Below are positions 8,322 to 16,752 of a stretch of DNA of 64,000 nt, one piece after another. The stretch covers positions 62,001 through 126,000 of the forward strand of contig SUZO01000001.1 in the NCBI GenBank assembly GCA_015059805.1. The letters are read 5' to 3'. The stretch's first letter is position 1. Each line of letters begins with the position of its first letter. The notes beneath the pieces are model-generated. The model saw nothing but the letters and a program-made list of their open reading frames with translations. It was not told where the DNA came from and did no database searches. The stretch comes from Rikenellaceae bacterium. GTDB taxonomy: Bacteria > Bacteroidota > Bacteroidia > Bacteroidales > Rikenellaceae. Position numbers and translations under genes: made by a program.

Positions 8322-9623
8322 TTACTTTACAAAGTACTCAACCAAAGCGTAGACTGGCAGCAGAATGGTTAGTGATAGTGCGATATAGCCGAAGAAAGAG
8401 GGCATGCGCACCTGTTCCTGTTCTGCAATGGCTTTGACCATAAAGTTTGGTCCGTTGCCGATATAGGTCATTGAGCCGAAGTAGACCGCACCCATAGATA
8501 TTGCTCTAAGGATTGTAGGCTCTATGCCAGCCACAAGAGCTCCTGTGGTTGGTAGTCCTGTGGCGACGGTATGAAATGCGACGGCTGTAGGGGCGTTATC
8601 TAAAAATGATGATAGCAGACCGGCACAGTAGTAAAATTCGCGAGGGGTGGAAAGTCCGAACATCTGCGCGTTCTGGTTAAGGTATATCAGCGCAGGTGTC
8701 ATGGTGACAAAGATGCCGATAAATATTACTGCAACCTCGGTAATTGGCTCCCAGCTAAAGTGGTTATCTTCGCGCACCTTTTTCTTGGTGAAGCGGAGTG
8801 AGAGTAGTATAATTGCCACAAGGGCTATCTCGCGCAAAAACTTGATGTATATTGGAGCATCATGCTCAGCCATAGCGGGGATAGTAGATGGGTTGATAAG
8901 TGCCACGCAGAGTACTATACCTGCAAGAAAGACAAAGTTTTTTGCACCGCGTATATTGATAGTAAAGCCCTCCTCATCTTGATAGTGGTGGTGTGGGCGC
9001 ACACCGATAGCCTCGCAGTAGTGGTAACGCCAGCTATCGTAGAGGTAGTATCCAGTAAGTAGCACCACTCCTACAGCTACCCACTGAGGGTACATCTCCA
9101 TAAACCAGCTAAATGGAGCGCCACGCAGGTAGAGCAGAAATAGCGGTGGATCACCCAGTGGGGTCAAAATACCTCCACAGTTTGCAACTAAAGCGATAAA
9201 GATAAAGACAGTGTGCATTTTGTGCACTCTATCTCTATTCATCTCCAGCAGTGGACGAATAAGAAGCATCGCAGCACCTGTAGTACCAACAAAAGAGGCT
9301 AAGGCATAGCCCAGAAAGAGCATGGTGGTATTTACCGCAGGTGTGGCGACAGAACTGCAGTGTATGCGAATACCTCCTGTAACGACAAACAGCGCTGCCA
9401 AAAGTACTATAAATGGAAGGTAATCATATACAATCTGATGCCAGAGCTGACCGCCTAAGTGGTTTACTATAAGGATTATAGAGGTTGGAATAGCGATAAC
9501 TATCACATATAGTAATTTATTGAGATTGCTCTCCCACCAACGTCCAGCAACAAGTGGCGCAATGGCGATAGAGAGCAGCATAATAACAAATGGAATCAAC
9601 AACCAAACTGATACTTCTTGCAT
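8322..9623 (-). CDS. NhaD-like sodium:proton antiporter
   Basis: The 433-residue integral membrane protein has about 11-12 hydrophobic segments. It carries motifs of the NhaD/ion-transporter superfamily, including FVGTTGAAMLLIRPLLEMN and NCGGILTPLGDPPLFLLYLRG near the middle, and FLDNAPTAVAF and YIGNGPNFMVKAIAE in the C-terminal half, where the two halves repeat the same theme. Family members exchange sodium for protons across the inner membrane for pH and salt balance. It has its own -7-like element (TATATTTG at 9654-9647) and appears monocistronic. The exact ion is not shown by sequence. Confidence 0.88.
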   Translation of the reverse strand: MQEVSVWLLIPFVIMLLSIAIAPLVAGRWWESNLNKLLYVIVIAIPTSIILIVNHLGGQLWHQIVYDYLPFIVLLAALFVVTGGIRIHCSSVATPAVNTTMLFLGYALASFVGTTGAAMLLIRPLLEMNRDRVHKMHTVFIFIALVANCGGILTPLGDPPLFLLYLRGAPFSWFMEMYPQWVAVGVVLLTGYYLYDSWRYHYCEAIGVRPHHHYQDEEGFTINIRGAKNFVFLAGIVLCVALINPSTIPAMAEHDAPIYIKFLREIALVAIILLSLRFTKKKVREDNHFSWEPITEVAVIFIGIFVTMTPALIYLNQNAQMFGLSTPREFYYCAGLLSSFLDNAPTAVAFHTVATGLPTTGALVAGIEPTILRAISMGAVYFGSMTYIGNGPNFMVKAIAEQEQVRMPSFFGYIALSLTILLPVYALVEYFVK

Positions 9624-9646
9624 ACCGATTTAACCTAATAACCGCG

Positions 9647-9654
9647 CAAATATA
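9647..9654 (-). promoter_or_regulatory. -7 promoter element for the antiporter gene
   Basis: TATATTTG on the minus strand lies 23 bp upstream of the ATG at 9623. A TTG at the usual upstream spacing is not evident. Confidence 0.4.
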
Positions 9655-9750
9655 GTACCAATTTCGTCTCGTTGTGCTAAAAATACAAGAAAAAATTTTT
9701 GTAATTTGATGTTTTACAGAGCTAAGAGATGGAACAGAGTGGTAAATAGC

Positions 9751-10467
9751 CTAAATTTTGTCAAATCTCTTGACAAACTTACGCCAGTAGTACTTCAACG
9801 GATTGGTGTACTTAAGTTGTTTCCACGGGCGGGAGCTGTGCGGGCGGTGGATAACTGGCAGGTTGCAGAAGAGGTAGTTCTTCAGCCCCATATCAAGTGA
9901 TATGTGCGAGATATGGACATCAAACCAATGCTTGTCGGGGTTGAGAAGATTAAAATCGTAACTGCGCAGAAGTCTATTTGTAAGCAGTGAGCAGCAGAAG
10001 CTACAGTGCTTATCTACGGCATAAACCTCGCCCTCATGCCCCTTAGCATAGCCGTAGGGGTAGTTTATATCCCCGTTATCATCAACAGTAACCGATGCCG
10101 CAATTCCGCAATCCTTATGCTCTACAGCGCCAGAAACAAGCCTCTGGATAGTGTCAGGAGCTACAATAACGTCACTCTCAATAATCAGTAAGTCGGCATT
10201 CTGAGCGATAGCACGCTGTTGAGCCATCTGTAGCACAAGGAGGTAGTTTGGCGATGGGTGGTCTGTAATATCACTCAGATTGACAAGCTCAAAACCGTAC
10301 TCCTCTGAGTACTTTTTGAGTTGTTGTGTGCTATGTTCGCTGCTAAAGTCGTTGTATATTGTATAGCTAAATTTTACATCTATCTCAGACGACATTATCG
10401 CCTTAATAGTCTGCAGTGTAGAGGCTATAGAGTCCTTGACCGGTGTAATGATATGCAGGTTTTTCAT
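9751..10467 (-). CDS. Family 2-like glycosyltransferase
   Basis: The 238-residue protein starts with a Rossmann-like GT-A opening (MKNLHIITPVKDSIAST). It holds a DxD-like metal/nucleotide-sugar site in LLIIESDVIVAP at about residues 93-104. No membrane anchor is seen. The C-terminus is basic and aromatic (PLKYYWRKFVKRF). The fold assignment to GT-A/family 2 is good, but donor and acceptor sugars cannot be told. It stands alone, divergent from the glucosaminidase gene. Its promoter (TACCTTTG 10530-10523, TTG 10553-10551) overlaps the first codons of that gene, so transcription of the two may interfere. Confidence 0.75.
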   Translation of the reverse strand: MKNLHIITPVKDSIASTLQTIKAIMSSEIDVKFSYTIYNDFSSEHSTQQLKKYSEEYGFELVNLSDITDHPSPNYLLVLQMAQQRAIAQNADLLIIESDVIVAPDTIQRLVSGAVEHKDCGIAASVTVDDNGDINYPYGYAKGHEGEVYAVDKHCSFCCSLLTNRLLRSYDFNLLNPDKHWFDVHISHISLDMGLKNYLFCNLPVIHRPHSSRPWKQLKYTNPLKYYWRKFVKRFDKI

Positions 10468-10497
10468 CGACCTGTTGATTGTTTATGAAAAATATTA

Positions 10498-10553
10498 TAC
10501 CTTTGTATGACTACATTTTACGCAAAGGTATATGAAAAAATTTAGATTTACAA
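10498..10553. promoter_or_regulatory. Divergent promoters for glycosyltransferase and glucosaminidase
   Basis: On the plus strand, TTG (10475-10477), 20 bp and TACCTTTG (10498-10505) lead to the ATG at 10532. On the minus strand, TTG (10553-10551), 20 bp and TACCTTTG (10530-10523) lead to the ATG at 10467. Both fit the Bacteroidota consensus. The minus-strand promoter lies partly inside the plus-strand coding region. Confidence 0.65.
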
Positions 10554-11515
10554 TAGTTTACACCATTTTGGCACTCTGTGCCTCATTTGTTGCGGCACAA
10601 ACACGACAGACGCGCGAGGAGTATATTGAGCGATATAAGTCTATCGCCGTTGCACACATGGAGCGCTACGGTATCCCCGCAAGTATCACCATGGCGCAGG
10701 GAATCCTTGAGTCCGATGCGGGAAATAGCCCCCTCTCACTCTCGTCAAACAACCATTTTGGTATCAAGTGTAAGAAGAACTGGACCGGCAGAAAGGTCTA
10801 CCATGACGATGATGCCAAGGGTGAGTGTTTCCGCGCCTACCCATCTGTGGAGGCGTCATACCAGGACCATGCCGAGTTTTTGGACTCTTCACCTCGCTAC
10901 GACTCTCTGTTTGCCTACCCTGCAAATGATTACCGTAGCTGGGCGCGTGGTCTTAAGGCTGCAGGTTATGCTACAGCGCCAGATTATGCACAGCGATTGG
11001 TTGCTATAATTGAGAAATATAAACTCTATCTGCTTGACCAGCAGGATGGTGATGCTGTCTACTCCTCTGGCAAGTACGCCAAGGAGAATGCTGAGTGGTT
11101 TGCCCGCCATAGCATTAGTAGCAACGAGGATATTGTGCTTCATGATCCTTTTAATGTCACCATTAACGCACATAAGGGATATAATATCTATCGCGTAAAT
11201 CAGACCTGCTATGTGCTTGCAAAAGAGGGCGATAGCTATGCCTCACTGAGCAAAATTTTCGCTATCTCAGAGCAGAATTTGCGCAAGTTTAACGATGTGA
11301 ATAGACACAAGACTCTCCGCACTGGCGATATAGTCTTTATAGAGCGTAAAAAGGATAGCTGGCAGGGTGAACTACTCCTCCATACTGCTCGCTCTGGCGA
11401 GAGCCTCCACTCAATAAGCCAAAGCTACGGCATCCGACTCCGCCGCCTTGCTCGCCTCAATCGCCTTCGCCCCTCTGCCCCCATCACCGCAGAGCAAACT
11501 ATCCGCCTCAGGTAG
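10532..11515 (+). CDS. Exported glucosaminidase with LysM repeats
   Basis: The 327-residue protein has a signal peptide (FTIVYTILALCASFVAAQ). A mannosyl-glycoprotein endo-beta-N-acetylglucosaminidase (GH73/FlgJ-like) domain follows at about residues 30-165. Its catalytic Glu lies in SITMAQGILESDAGNS, and other conserved stretches are NNHFGIKC and YPSVEASYQDHAEFL. Two LysM peptidoglycan-binding repeats end the protein, at about 215-265 (YVLAKEGDSYASLSKIF) and 280-327 (HTARSGESLHSISQSYGI). It should cut glycan strands of peptidoglycan in the periplasm, for growth or cell separation. The second LysM ends right at the stop codon, which is normal for this family. Confidence 0.93.
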   Translation: MKKFRFTIVYTILALCASFVAAQTRQTREEYIERYKSIAVAHMERYGIPASITMAQGILESDAGNSPLSLSSNNHFGIKCKKNWTGRKVYHDDDAKGECFRAYPSVEASYQDHAEFLDSSPRYDSLFAYPANDYRSWARGLKAAGYATAPDYAQRLVAIIEKYKLYLLDQQDGDAVYSSGKYAKENAEWFARHSISSNEDIVLHDPFNVTINAHKGYNIYRVNQTCYVLAKEGDSYASLSKIFAISEQNLRKFNDVNRHKTLRTGDIVFIERKKDSWQGELLLHTARSGESLHSISQSYGIRLRRLARLNRLRPSAPITAEQTIRLR

Positions 11516-11554
11516 AAGGCTCCCCTGGTTTGATTGGTAACTCCGACTTTAATA

Positions 11555-11826
11555 GAGGCTGAATAAAAAGTGTATTTTGTCGTTAACCCCTCTGCGAGGG
11601 CTTTTCCTCCTTGCAGCTCGGTAAAGTGAGTAAACTCACTCTACTCTCGCTCTGCAGCGTCGGTTACGCTCGCCCTCAAAATGCTCATTTACGCTTTAGT
11701 AAACTCCGCTTTTTCGGGCTTCGCAGCGCCGCGATTAAGTGAGAGCAGAGGCTGCTTGCAGACTATGCCGAGCGTGAGCGGTGAAAAGGAACTTAAGCCT
11801 AAAAATAGATCTTTTTATTCAACCTC
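11555..11826 (+). repeat. Intergenic repeat element with terminal inverted repeats, copy 1
   Basis: The element starts with GAGGCTGAATAAAAAG and ends with CTTTTTATTCAACCTC, which are inverted repeats matching at 15 of 16 positions. A second copy at 53119-53308 is the same apart from an internal deletion of about 80 bp. The downstream 44 bp, with the GTGGGTGACT hairpin, are also shared. No coding frame is conserved, so this looks like a MITE-like or structured-RNA repeat. Confidence 0.8.
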
Positions 11827-11837
11827 CGAACAAAATG

Positions 11838-11869
11838 TGGGTGACTATTTTACTTTTTAGTCACCCACC
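11838..11869. terminator. Hairpin after repeat copy 1
   Basis: GTGGGTGACT, a 12-nt T-rich loop and AGTCACCCAC form a perfect 10-bp stem. The same hairpin follows repeat copy 2 (53320-53351). It could end transcription from the upstream glucosaminidase gene, but it lacks a long U-tract here. Confidence 0.5.
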
Positions 11870-11913
11870 TATGTTTTGTGATATTTGACGAGGCTTGGTG
11901 GCTTTGTGATGTT

Positions 11914-11972
11914 TTTGACGAGGCTTGGCTGCCGCTTCGCTCTGCCGAGCCTCTCCGCTCCGCGGGGGCGCT
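11914..11972. repeat. 59-bp direct repeat flanking the R-M gene, left copy
   Basis: This is identical to 15353-15411. It begins with TTTGACGAGGCTTGG, which resembles the T-arm end of the nearby tRNA-Thr, followed by a GC-rich segment with CTCTCCGCTCCGCGG. The two copies bracket the restriction-modification gene. Confidence 0.85.
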
Positions 11973-12009
11973 CTACCACTGAGCTACAACAGCAATTGGC
12001 TTCTAAAGC
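11970..12009 (-). pseudogene. tRNA-Thr 5' fragment
   Basis: The minus strand holds the first 24 nt of the intact tRNA-Thr at 15530-15601 (acceptor 5' strand, D-arm), plus about 16 nt of its upstream flank with one mismatch. The anticodon arm is missing; the 59-bp repeat replaces it. It cannot give a functional tRNA. It marks a duplication or integration scar. Confidence 0.8.
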
Positions 12010-12046
12010 AACACTTGGCAAATGGATAGATATGGTGTAGCAGATA

Positions 12047-15000
12047 CTAATTTGGATGTTCCTCTAATTGTTGCATCAACTCGTGTGTCTTGCATAGTGC
12101 GGCAATTATGCGTTGGTAGTGTATCACATCATCCCATTCGAGAGTCATACCCTTGCGGTCTTTCAGCCACTTCTGCGCGGGTTGGTAACCGCCGATGTAG
12201 AACTCCCACGCCACACGAGGAACATTGTCGAAATATTGCTCGGCGTTAATCCAAACCTTGCACACATCGGCACTATCACCATCAGTGATTTTGGTTGCCT
12301 CCACGACATTGCTACCTGATACATTGAATTGGGTCTGTATTGGCGGTTTGACCTCCATTAGATGCACCTCGCGCAACTCACCTCCTATCTCGGATACACG
12401 ACGGAACTCGTTTGCATCGGTTGGGTATGGGATGCGCGGGAAGTCCACCTTTAAGAACTCTTTGAACTGCTCTCGGTACGATGGACTATGTAGAACACCA
12501 TAGATATAGTCGAGTAAGTCGATAGGTGAGAACGCACCCTCATTATCATTTGGCTCTGCCTCGAATGTTAATCCAATTCTATCAGCTATCTCACCTACTA
12601 TCTCCATATTGAGGTTTGGTCGGCGAGTGAACAAGTTGTTATCTATGGAATTGTAAGTGTATAGAGGAAACACATAGCCCGACCCAAAACGCCCTGCTGT
12701 ACCCGTGAGGTTAAACTCACATATCTTATCCGTTACAAAGGCATATCTCCAATCAGATACACATTGTCTACCTACAACAATACCTACATTATCGCCTATA
12801 AGGAAGTGTTGCATAACCTTCTCGCGACCGAAATCTATCATTGCGCTATGATAGTAGATGTAACGAGTATCAAATGGACGATATGACATAGGCTTTACAT
12901 ATCGTGAATGGTCTATGCTTGCAATTGAAGCCTTGGCTATCGACATCTTCCAATCGCGATTATCCCCTGCCAAATAGTCACCACGCCCCTTCTCGCCGAA
13001 GAAATGAGTTCTGACCTCTCCGTCCGACATTGTAGGGTCTGCAAAGTACTTAATGCGGGATAATAAAGCTTCCTTATCACTATCTATAACAAGTCCATCG
13101 CGAGATGTAACAACTCCAACATTATTCAATGGGAACATATCATTGACCGAGAAGCCTCTGTTGTACACCTCCTCATTAGCAGTGCTGCGATTTACGAAAA
13201 AGTAGAACGGTGCGGTTGGTGATAGGCGAGTAAAGTCGGTGGTAGAGAATGAGTGTTCCAATAGATAGTTGTACTTTACATCACGTTTGCCGTAAAGGTC
13301 GTAGTGGTACACCTCGGCGAGTTCTCCTTTATGTTTCTTGCCGTTTTTGATAAAGATATTGATAGACACGCCCTGCTGAATATCAAACACATTCTCGTCC
13401 TTCGAGCCATCGGGGCATACCTCTTTCTTCTTACTATTGCCGTGAAGGTCAATAATATATATCTTATCGAAGCTCTGCATCAGGCTCCAACGCATACCGC
13501 GGAATGTGGGGTTGTCGAGGAAGCTATGGTTGTTGATATATGCCATCACACCTTCGCTGTTCTTATCAACGAAAGATTGACCGAGGCGGATAAACTTGCA
13601 GTAGTCATCGTTAATCCACTTTGGGTTGCGCTCTTTCAATGGCTCGTTGGTGTTAGGCTCACGTTTATAGCTATCCATAAGCGACAATATCCACGGCGAT
13701 TTGTTGTTGCTTTCGCCGCTATATGGTGGATTGCCGAGAACGACCATCACGGGATAATCTCGTTTAAGACGTGATGCTCCATTCGCTTCCTGCGAAAAGG
13801 CATAAGACCACAGATTATCCATTTCGTTATGATGTTCCTCTAATGAGTTGGTAAGGTATACTCGTAAGCGTTCGTTATTTTTTGGCTTATAGCCCGTTTC
13901 CGCCAGCACCATATCGAGTTTCAAATGTGCCATAGCATACGATGCCATCATCAACTCGAAGCCGTTAAGACGAGGCAGTAGATGATTTTCCACATAACTT
14001 TGCCACATTCCCTGCTGTCCCGCCATCTTGTTGTGTATGGTGTGTATCACTTCGGCGAGGAAGGTACCCGTGCCTGTGGCGGGGTCGAGTATTTGCACCT
14101 TGTGAACAGTTACATCATAGGTGTCTTTATCCTTCTTTTTGACTTTCTGATTGAGTAGCGACATCTTGGTCTTGGAAGTATCCGCCAATCCATCGGCTAA
14201 ACTGAACTCCGATTGAAGTATCTCGTCTACGGCACGAACGATATAGCTCACGACGGGTTGAGGCGTATAGTAAACACCGCAATTCTTACGCAACTTCGGG
14301 TTGTATGCCTTTAAGAAATCCTCGTAGAAGTGTATCATAGGGTCGGTCTGTCGGGTACGCTTGCCATAGCCCTTCATAATTTTTGTAATATCCGATGCTC
14401 GGAACGCCTCAGCAAGGTCATCGACAATCCACGCGACGCGCTCGTCGAGGTCGTAGCCCGCAATATATTGGAACATCTGACGCAGGAAGGGATTAGTTCG
14501 GGGGATTAACTCCGCCGCTTCCTTACGTGAAAATGTGTCGGGCGTGGTATCGTGAAGTCGAGCGGCGAACATTCCGTAAGCGATAGTCTGTGCGTAAATA
14601 TCGGCGAAGCGTTCAGGCGTAATATCGTCCATCAATACATCTTTGATAGCGTGCATCTGATTATATAATGCGTTCTGCTCGTCAATATCTTCGGTGAGCG
14701 ATTTGCGGATAACATCTGCCAGTAAGCGCGCCTTACCCGCCATAATCTCGGCGAGTTTCTTTGATGATGTAATCTTCTGGGGCTGGGCGTTGCCGAGGTG
14801 TTCAATTAGTGCCACGAACTTTGCCTCGTTCTCGCTGACCAGCATAATTTTATCACCTTTCAGCTCGGCTAGACGAACACTATCCACAAACTCTCCGTTG
14901 CGATATAGCCAGAAATCGAGGTAATCGGTAAAGATGATATTGTCTAGTGACTGTTTGTAGCGGTCAAACTGCTCTCTATTCTCCTTACGCCCCGAAAGAT

Positions 15001-15229
15001 CATTGGTTTTTGCGAAGTCTTTGGCTTCTATAAACGCCACTGGCACATCGCCACGTATCAAGATGTAGTCGGGCGCACCAAAGTTGTAACGCTTTGGCTC
15101 GTTGATGATGGTCATCTTGGGTAGTAATGATTGAAGCAGTTCTTTCAGAGCGGGGCGGTAACTATGCTCGGTCGCTTTACCGGTTTTATACTGCGCGTTG
15201 AGTTCCTTGATGTATTCAATTACTGTCAT
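12047..15229 (-). CDS. Single-polypeptide restriction-modification enzyme (type IIG / type ISP-like)
   Basis: The 1060-residue protein combines a nuclease and an N6-adenine methyltransferase. An N-terminal PD-(D/E)xK nuclease shows D54 in FGAPDYIL and the E-x-K motif in AFIEAKDF (about 67-70). A helical linker follows. The methyltransferase then has GVYYTP (about 318), the AdoMet motif I DPATGTGTFL (about 382-391) and the catalytic motif IV NPPYSG (about 500-503). The remaining 500 residues, including a DPTMSDGEVRTHFFG region, would hold target recognition. No SNF2 helicase region is seen, unlike full-length type ISP enzymes of about 1600 residues. Start is ATG 15229; an upstream TTG at 15253 is less likely. 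It is the only gene of its accessory island. Confidence 0.88.
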   Translation of the reverse strand: MTVIEYIKELNAQYKTGKATEHSYRPALKELLQSLLPKMTIINEPKRYNFGAPDYILIRGDVPVAFIEAKDFAKTNDLSGRKENREQFDRYKQSLDNIIFTDYLDFWLYRNGEFVDSVRLAELKGDKIMLVSENEAKFVALIEHLGNAQPQKITSSKKLAEIMAGKARLLADVIRKSLTEDIDEQNALYNQMHAIKDVLMDDITPERFADIYAQTIAYGMFAARLHDTTPDTFSRKEAAELIPRTNPFLRQMFQYIAGYDLDERVAWIVDDLAEAFRASDITKIMKGYGKRTRQTDPMIHFYEDFLKAYNPKLRKNCGVYYTPQPVVSYIVRAVDEILQSEFSLADGLADTSKTKMSLLNQKVKKKDKDTYDVTVHKVQILDPATGTGTFLAEVIHTIHNKMAGQQGMWQSYVENHLLPRLNGFELMMASYAMAHLKLDMVLAETGYKPKNNERLRVYLTNSLEEHHNEMDNLWSYAFSQEANGASRLKRDYPVMVVLGNPPYSGESNNKSPWILSLMDSYKREPNTNEPLKERNPKWINDDYCKFIRLGQSFVDKNSEGVMAYINNHSFLDNPTFRGMRWSLMQSFDKIYIIDLHGNSKKKEVCPDGSKDENVFDIQQGVSINIFIKNGKKHKGELAEVYHYDLYGKRDVKYNYLLEHSFSTTDFTRLSPTAPFYFFVNRSTANEEVYNRGFSVNDMFPLNNVGVVTSRDGLVIDSDKEALLSRIKYFADPTMSDGEVRTHFFGEKGRGDYLAGDNRDWKMSIAKASIASIDHSRYVKPMSYRPFDTRYIYYHSAMIDFGREKVMQHFLIGDNVGIVVGRQCVSDWRYAFVTDKICEFNLTGTAGRFGSGYVFPLYTYNSIDNNLFTRRPNLNMEIVGEIADRIGLTFEAEPNDNEGAFSPIDLLDYIYGVLHSPSYREQFKEFLKVDFPRIPYPTDANEFRRVSEIGGELREVHLMEVKPPIQTQFNVSGSNVVEATKITDGDSADVCKVWINAEQYFDNVPRVAWEFYIGGYQPAQKWLKDRKGMTLEWDDVIHYQRIIAALCKTHELMQQLEEHPN

Positions 15230-15352
15230 AGTAGTGTGCTCATTGATACACAAAGATAGTAAATATTATCTAACAATGATACTAGATGGATAAAAAACAA
15301 TGTACACATTAACGAGGCTTGGCTGCCACTTCGCTTTGCAGGTAGGGGCGTA

Positions 15353-15411
15353 TTTGACGAGGCTTGGCTGCCGCTTCGCTCTGCCGAGCCTCTCCGCTCC
15401 GCGGGGGCGCT
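15353..15411. repeat. 59-bp direct repeat flanking the R-M gene, right copy
   Basis: This is identical to 11914-11972. A degenerate partial copy (AACGAGGCTTGGCTGCC) lies just before it at about 15311-15335. Confidence 0.85.
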
Positions 15412-15412
15412 T

Positions 15413-15529
15413 TCAAACTTGCAAATGTCGCTTTGCGATATGTTTGTTGTTTCTATAGTGCCTTTCAAACGAGTTTGAGGCACTCTATAAACAACAAACG
15501 CCATCCAACGGATGGCATTTGCAAGTTTG

Positions 15530-15530
<1 letters not shown>
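15413..15530. repeat. Cloverleaf-like palindromic element abutting tRNA-Thr
   Basis: A 14-bp perfect outer stem (TCAAACTTGCAAAT at 15413 with ATTTGCAAGTTTGA ending at 15530) encloses three hairpins: TCGC-TTT-GCGA (15428-15438), a long arm from GTTTGTTGTTT (15442) to AAACAACAAAC (15499), and GCCATCC-AAC-GGATGGC (15500-15516). Together they form a four-way junction. The outer stem ends exactly at the 3' end of tRNA-Thr. It may act as a transcript-end structure or be a mobile palindromic element. Confidence 0.75.
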
Positions 15531-15601
<71 letters not shown>

Positions 15602-15621
15602 AATGGGCTTCTAAAGCGGTG

Positions 15622-15651
15622 CAAAGATAGGTATAAAAATCAACTTTGCAA
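15622..15651 (-). promoter_or_regulatory. tRNA-Thr promoter
   Basis: On the minus strand TTG (15651-15649), 19 bp and TATCTTTG (15629-15622) precede the mature tRNA 5' end by about 20 bp. Confidence 0.6.
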
Positions 15652-15754
15652 ACTTTTTCTGCAAAAAATCACTATAAATTAGTGGGTGGGTATCTTTTCT
15701 TCAAAAAAAATTATTACCTTTCGCAAAAATATCAGCTTATCCTAAACTTTTGTT

Positions 15755-16705
15755 ATGAAAAAGATTCTTGTTGTGGGTGCTGGTGGTCAGATCGGTTCTG
15801 AGCTAGTTCCATATTTGCGCTCTGTTTATGGTGCGCACAATGTTGTTGCTACTGATGTTCGTGAGTGTAGAAATCTCTCTGAGGATGGTCCTTTTGAGGT
15901 GTTAGATGCACTTAATCCTACTAACATGGCTTCGGTTGTAGCGCGTTACAATGTCGATACTATCTTTAACCTTGTGGCGCTGCTCTCTGCCGTTGGCGAG
16001 CGCAACCCACAGATGGCATGGGGACTCAATATGGGTGCGCTGCTCAACGCCCTTGAGGTGGCACGTCAGCACAACTGCGCCGTCTTTACACCATCATCTA
16101 TCGGTGCTTTTGGTCCTACATCCCCTAAGGATGGCACTCCGCAGGATACCATTATGCAGCCAACAACAATCTACGGAATTTGCAAGGTTACAGGTGAGTT
16201 GTTGAGCAACTACTATACTCAGAAGTATGGCATAGATACCCGCTCACTCCGCTTCCCAGGCATTATCTCTAACAAGACCCTGCCTGGTGGTGGTACGACA
16301 GACTATGCTGTAGAGATATTTTACGAGGCTATCCGCACCGGCAAGTACACCTGCGCCGTGCCAGAAGATGTCTATATGGATATGATATATATGCCAGATG
16401 CTCTGCGTGCGATTGTTGAGCTTATGGAGGCAGACCCAGCAAAGCTTGTTCACCGCAACAGCTTCAACGTCGCATCTATGAGTTTCACCCCAGAGATTAT
16501 AGCCGCTGAAATCCGCAAGCATATCCCAGAGTTTACAATGGACTACAACATTGACCCAGTTAAGGAGCAAATCTCACGCAGCTGGCCAAACTACCTTGAT
16601 GATAGCTGCGCTCGTGAGGAGTGGGGCTGGAAGCCAAAGTGGGATCTTGAGCTTACCGTTGCCGATATGCTTGAGGCTATTCGTTTCAAGCTAAGTCACC
16701 ATTAG
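15755..16705 (+). CDS. L-threonine 3-dehydrogenase, short-chain (SDR) type
   Basis: The 316-residue NAD-dependent epimerase/dehydratase-family enzyme begins with the nucleotide-binding motif ILVVGAGGQIGSELVPYL. It has the catalytic Tyr-x3-Lys pair in TIYGICKVTGELL and the substrate-region stretch RFPGIISNKTLPGGGTTDYAVEIFY, characteristic of SDR-type threonine dehydrogenases. These oxidise threonine to 2-amino-3-ketobutyrate, which is split to glycine and acetyl-CoA. No 2-amino-3-ketobutyrate CoA ligase gene is adjacent. The gene is monocistronic and ends at a strong terminator. A related UDP-sugar epimerase is the main alternative, but the GGGTTDYA segment argues for threonine dehydrogenase. 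Confidence 0.88.
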   Translation: MKKILVVGAGGQIGSELVPYLRSVYGAHNVVATDVRECRNLSEDGPFEVLDALNPTNMASVVARYNVDTIFNLVALLSAVGERNPQMAWGLNMGALLNALEVARQHNCAVFTPSSIGAFGPTSPKDGTPQDTIMQPTTIYGICKVTGELLSNYYTQKYGIDTRSLRFPGIISNKTLPGGGTTDYAVEIFYEAIRTGKYTCAVPEDVYMDMIYMPDALRAIVELMEADPAKLVHRNSFNVASMSFTPEIIAAEIRKHIPEFTMDYNIDPVKEQISRSWPNYLDDSCAREEWGWKPKWDLELTVADMLEAIRFKLSHH

Positions 16706-16711
16706 ACAGGG

Positions 16712-16749
16712 TAATATTAAAGGCGGATGCAAATCCGCCTTTAATATTA
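16712..16749. terminator. Bidirectional intrinsic terminator
   Basis: TAATATTAAAGGCGGAT-GCAA-ATCCGCCTTTAATATTA is a perfect 17-bp stem with a GCAA loop between two convergent genes. Confidence 0.88.
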
Positions 16750-16752
16750 TAA

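Larger units (their letters stand above)
11516..12046. other. Intergenic accessory region (no gene seen)
   Basis: This 531-bp stretch contains no convincing coding frame. It holds the terminal-inverted-repeat element at 11555-11826, a stable hairpin at 11838-11869, two copies of a tRNA T-arm-like motif (ACGAGGCTTGG) at about 11888 and 11918, one copy of a 59-bp GC-rich repeat (11914-11972), and a tRNA-Thr 5' fragment (11970-12009). Confidence 0.7.

Noticed and set aside
11970..12009. A second complete tRNA-Thr gene
   Set aside because: Only the first 24 nt match. The anticodon arm and acceptor 3' strand are missing.
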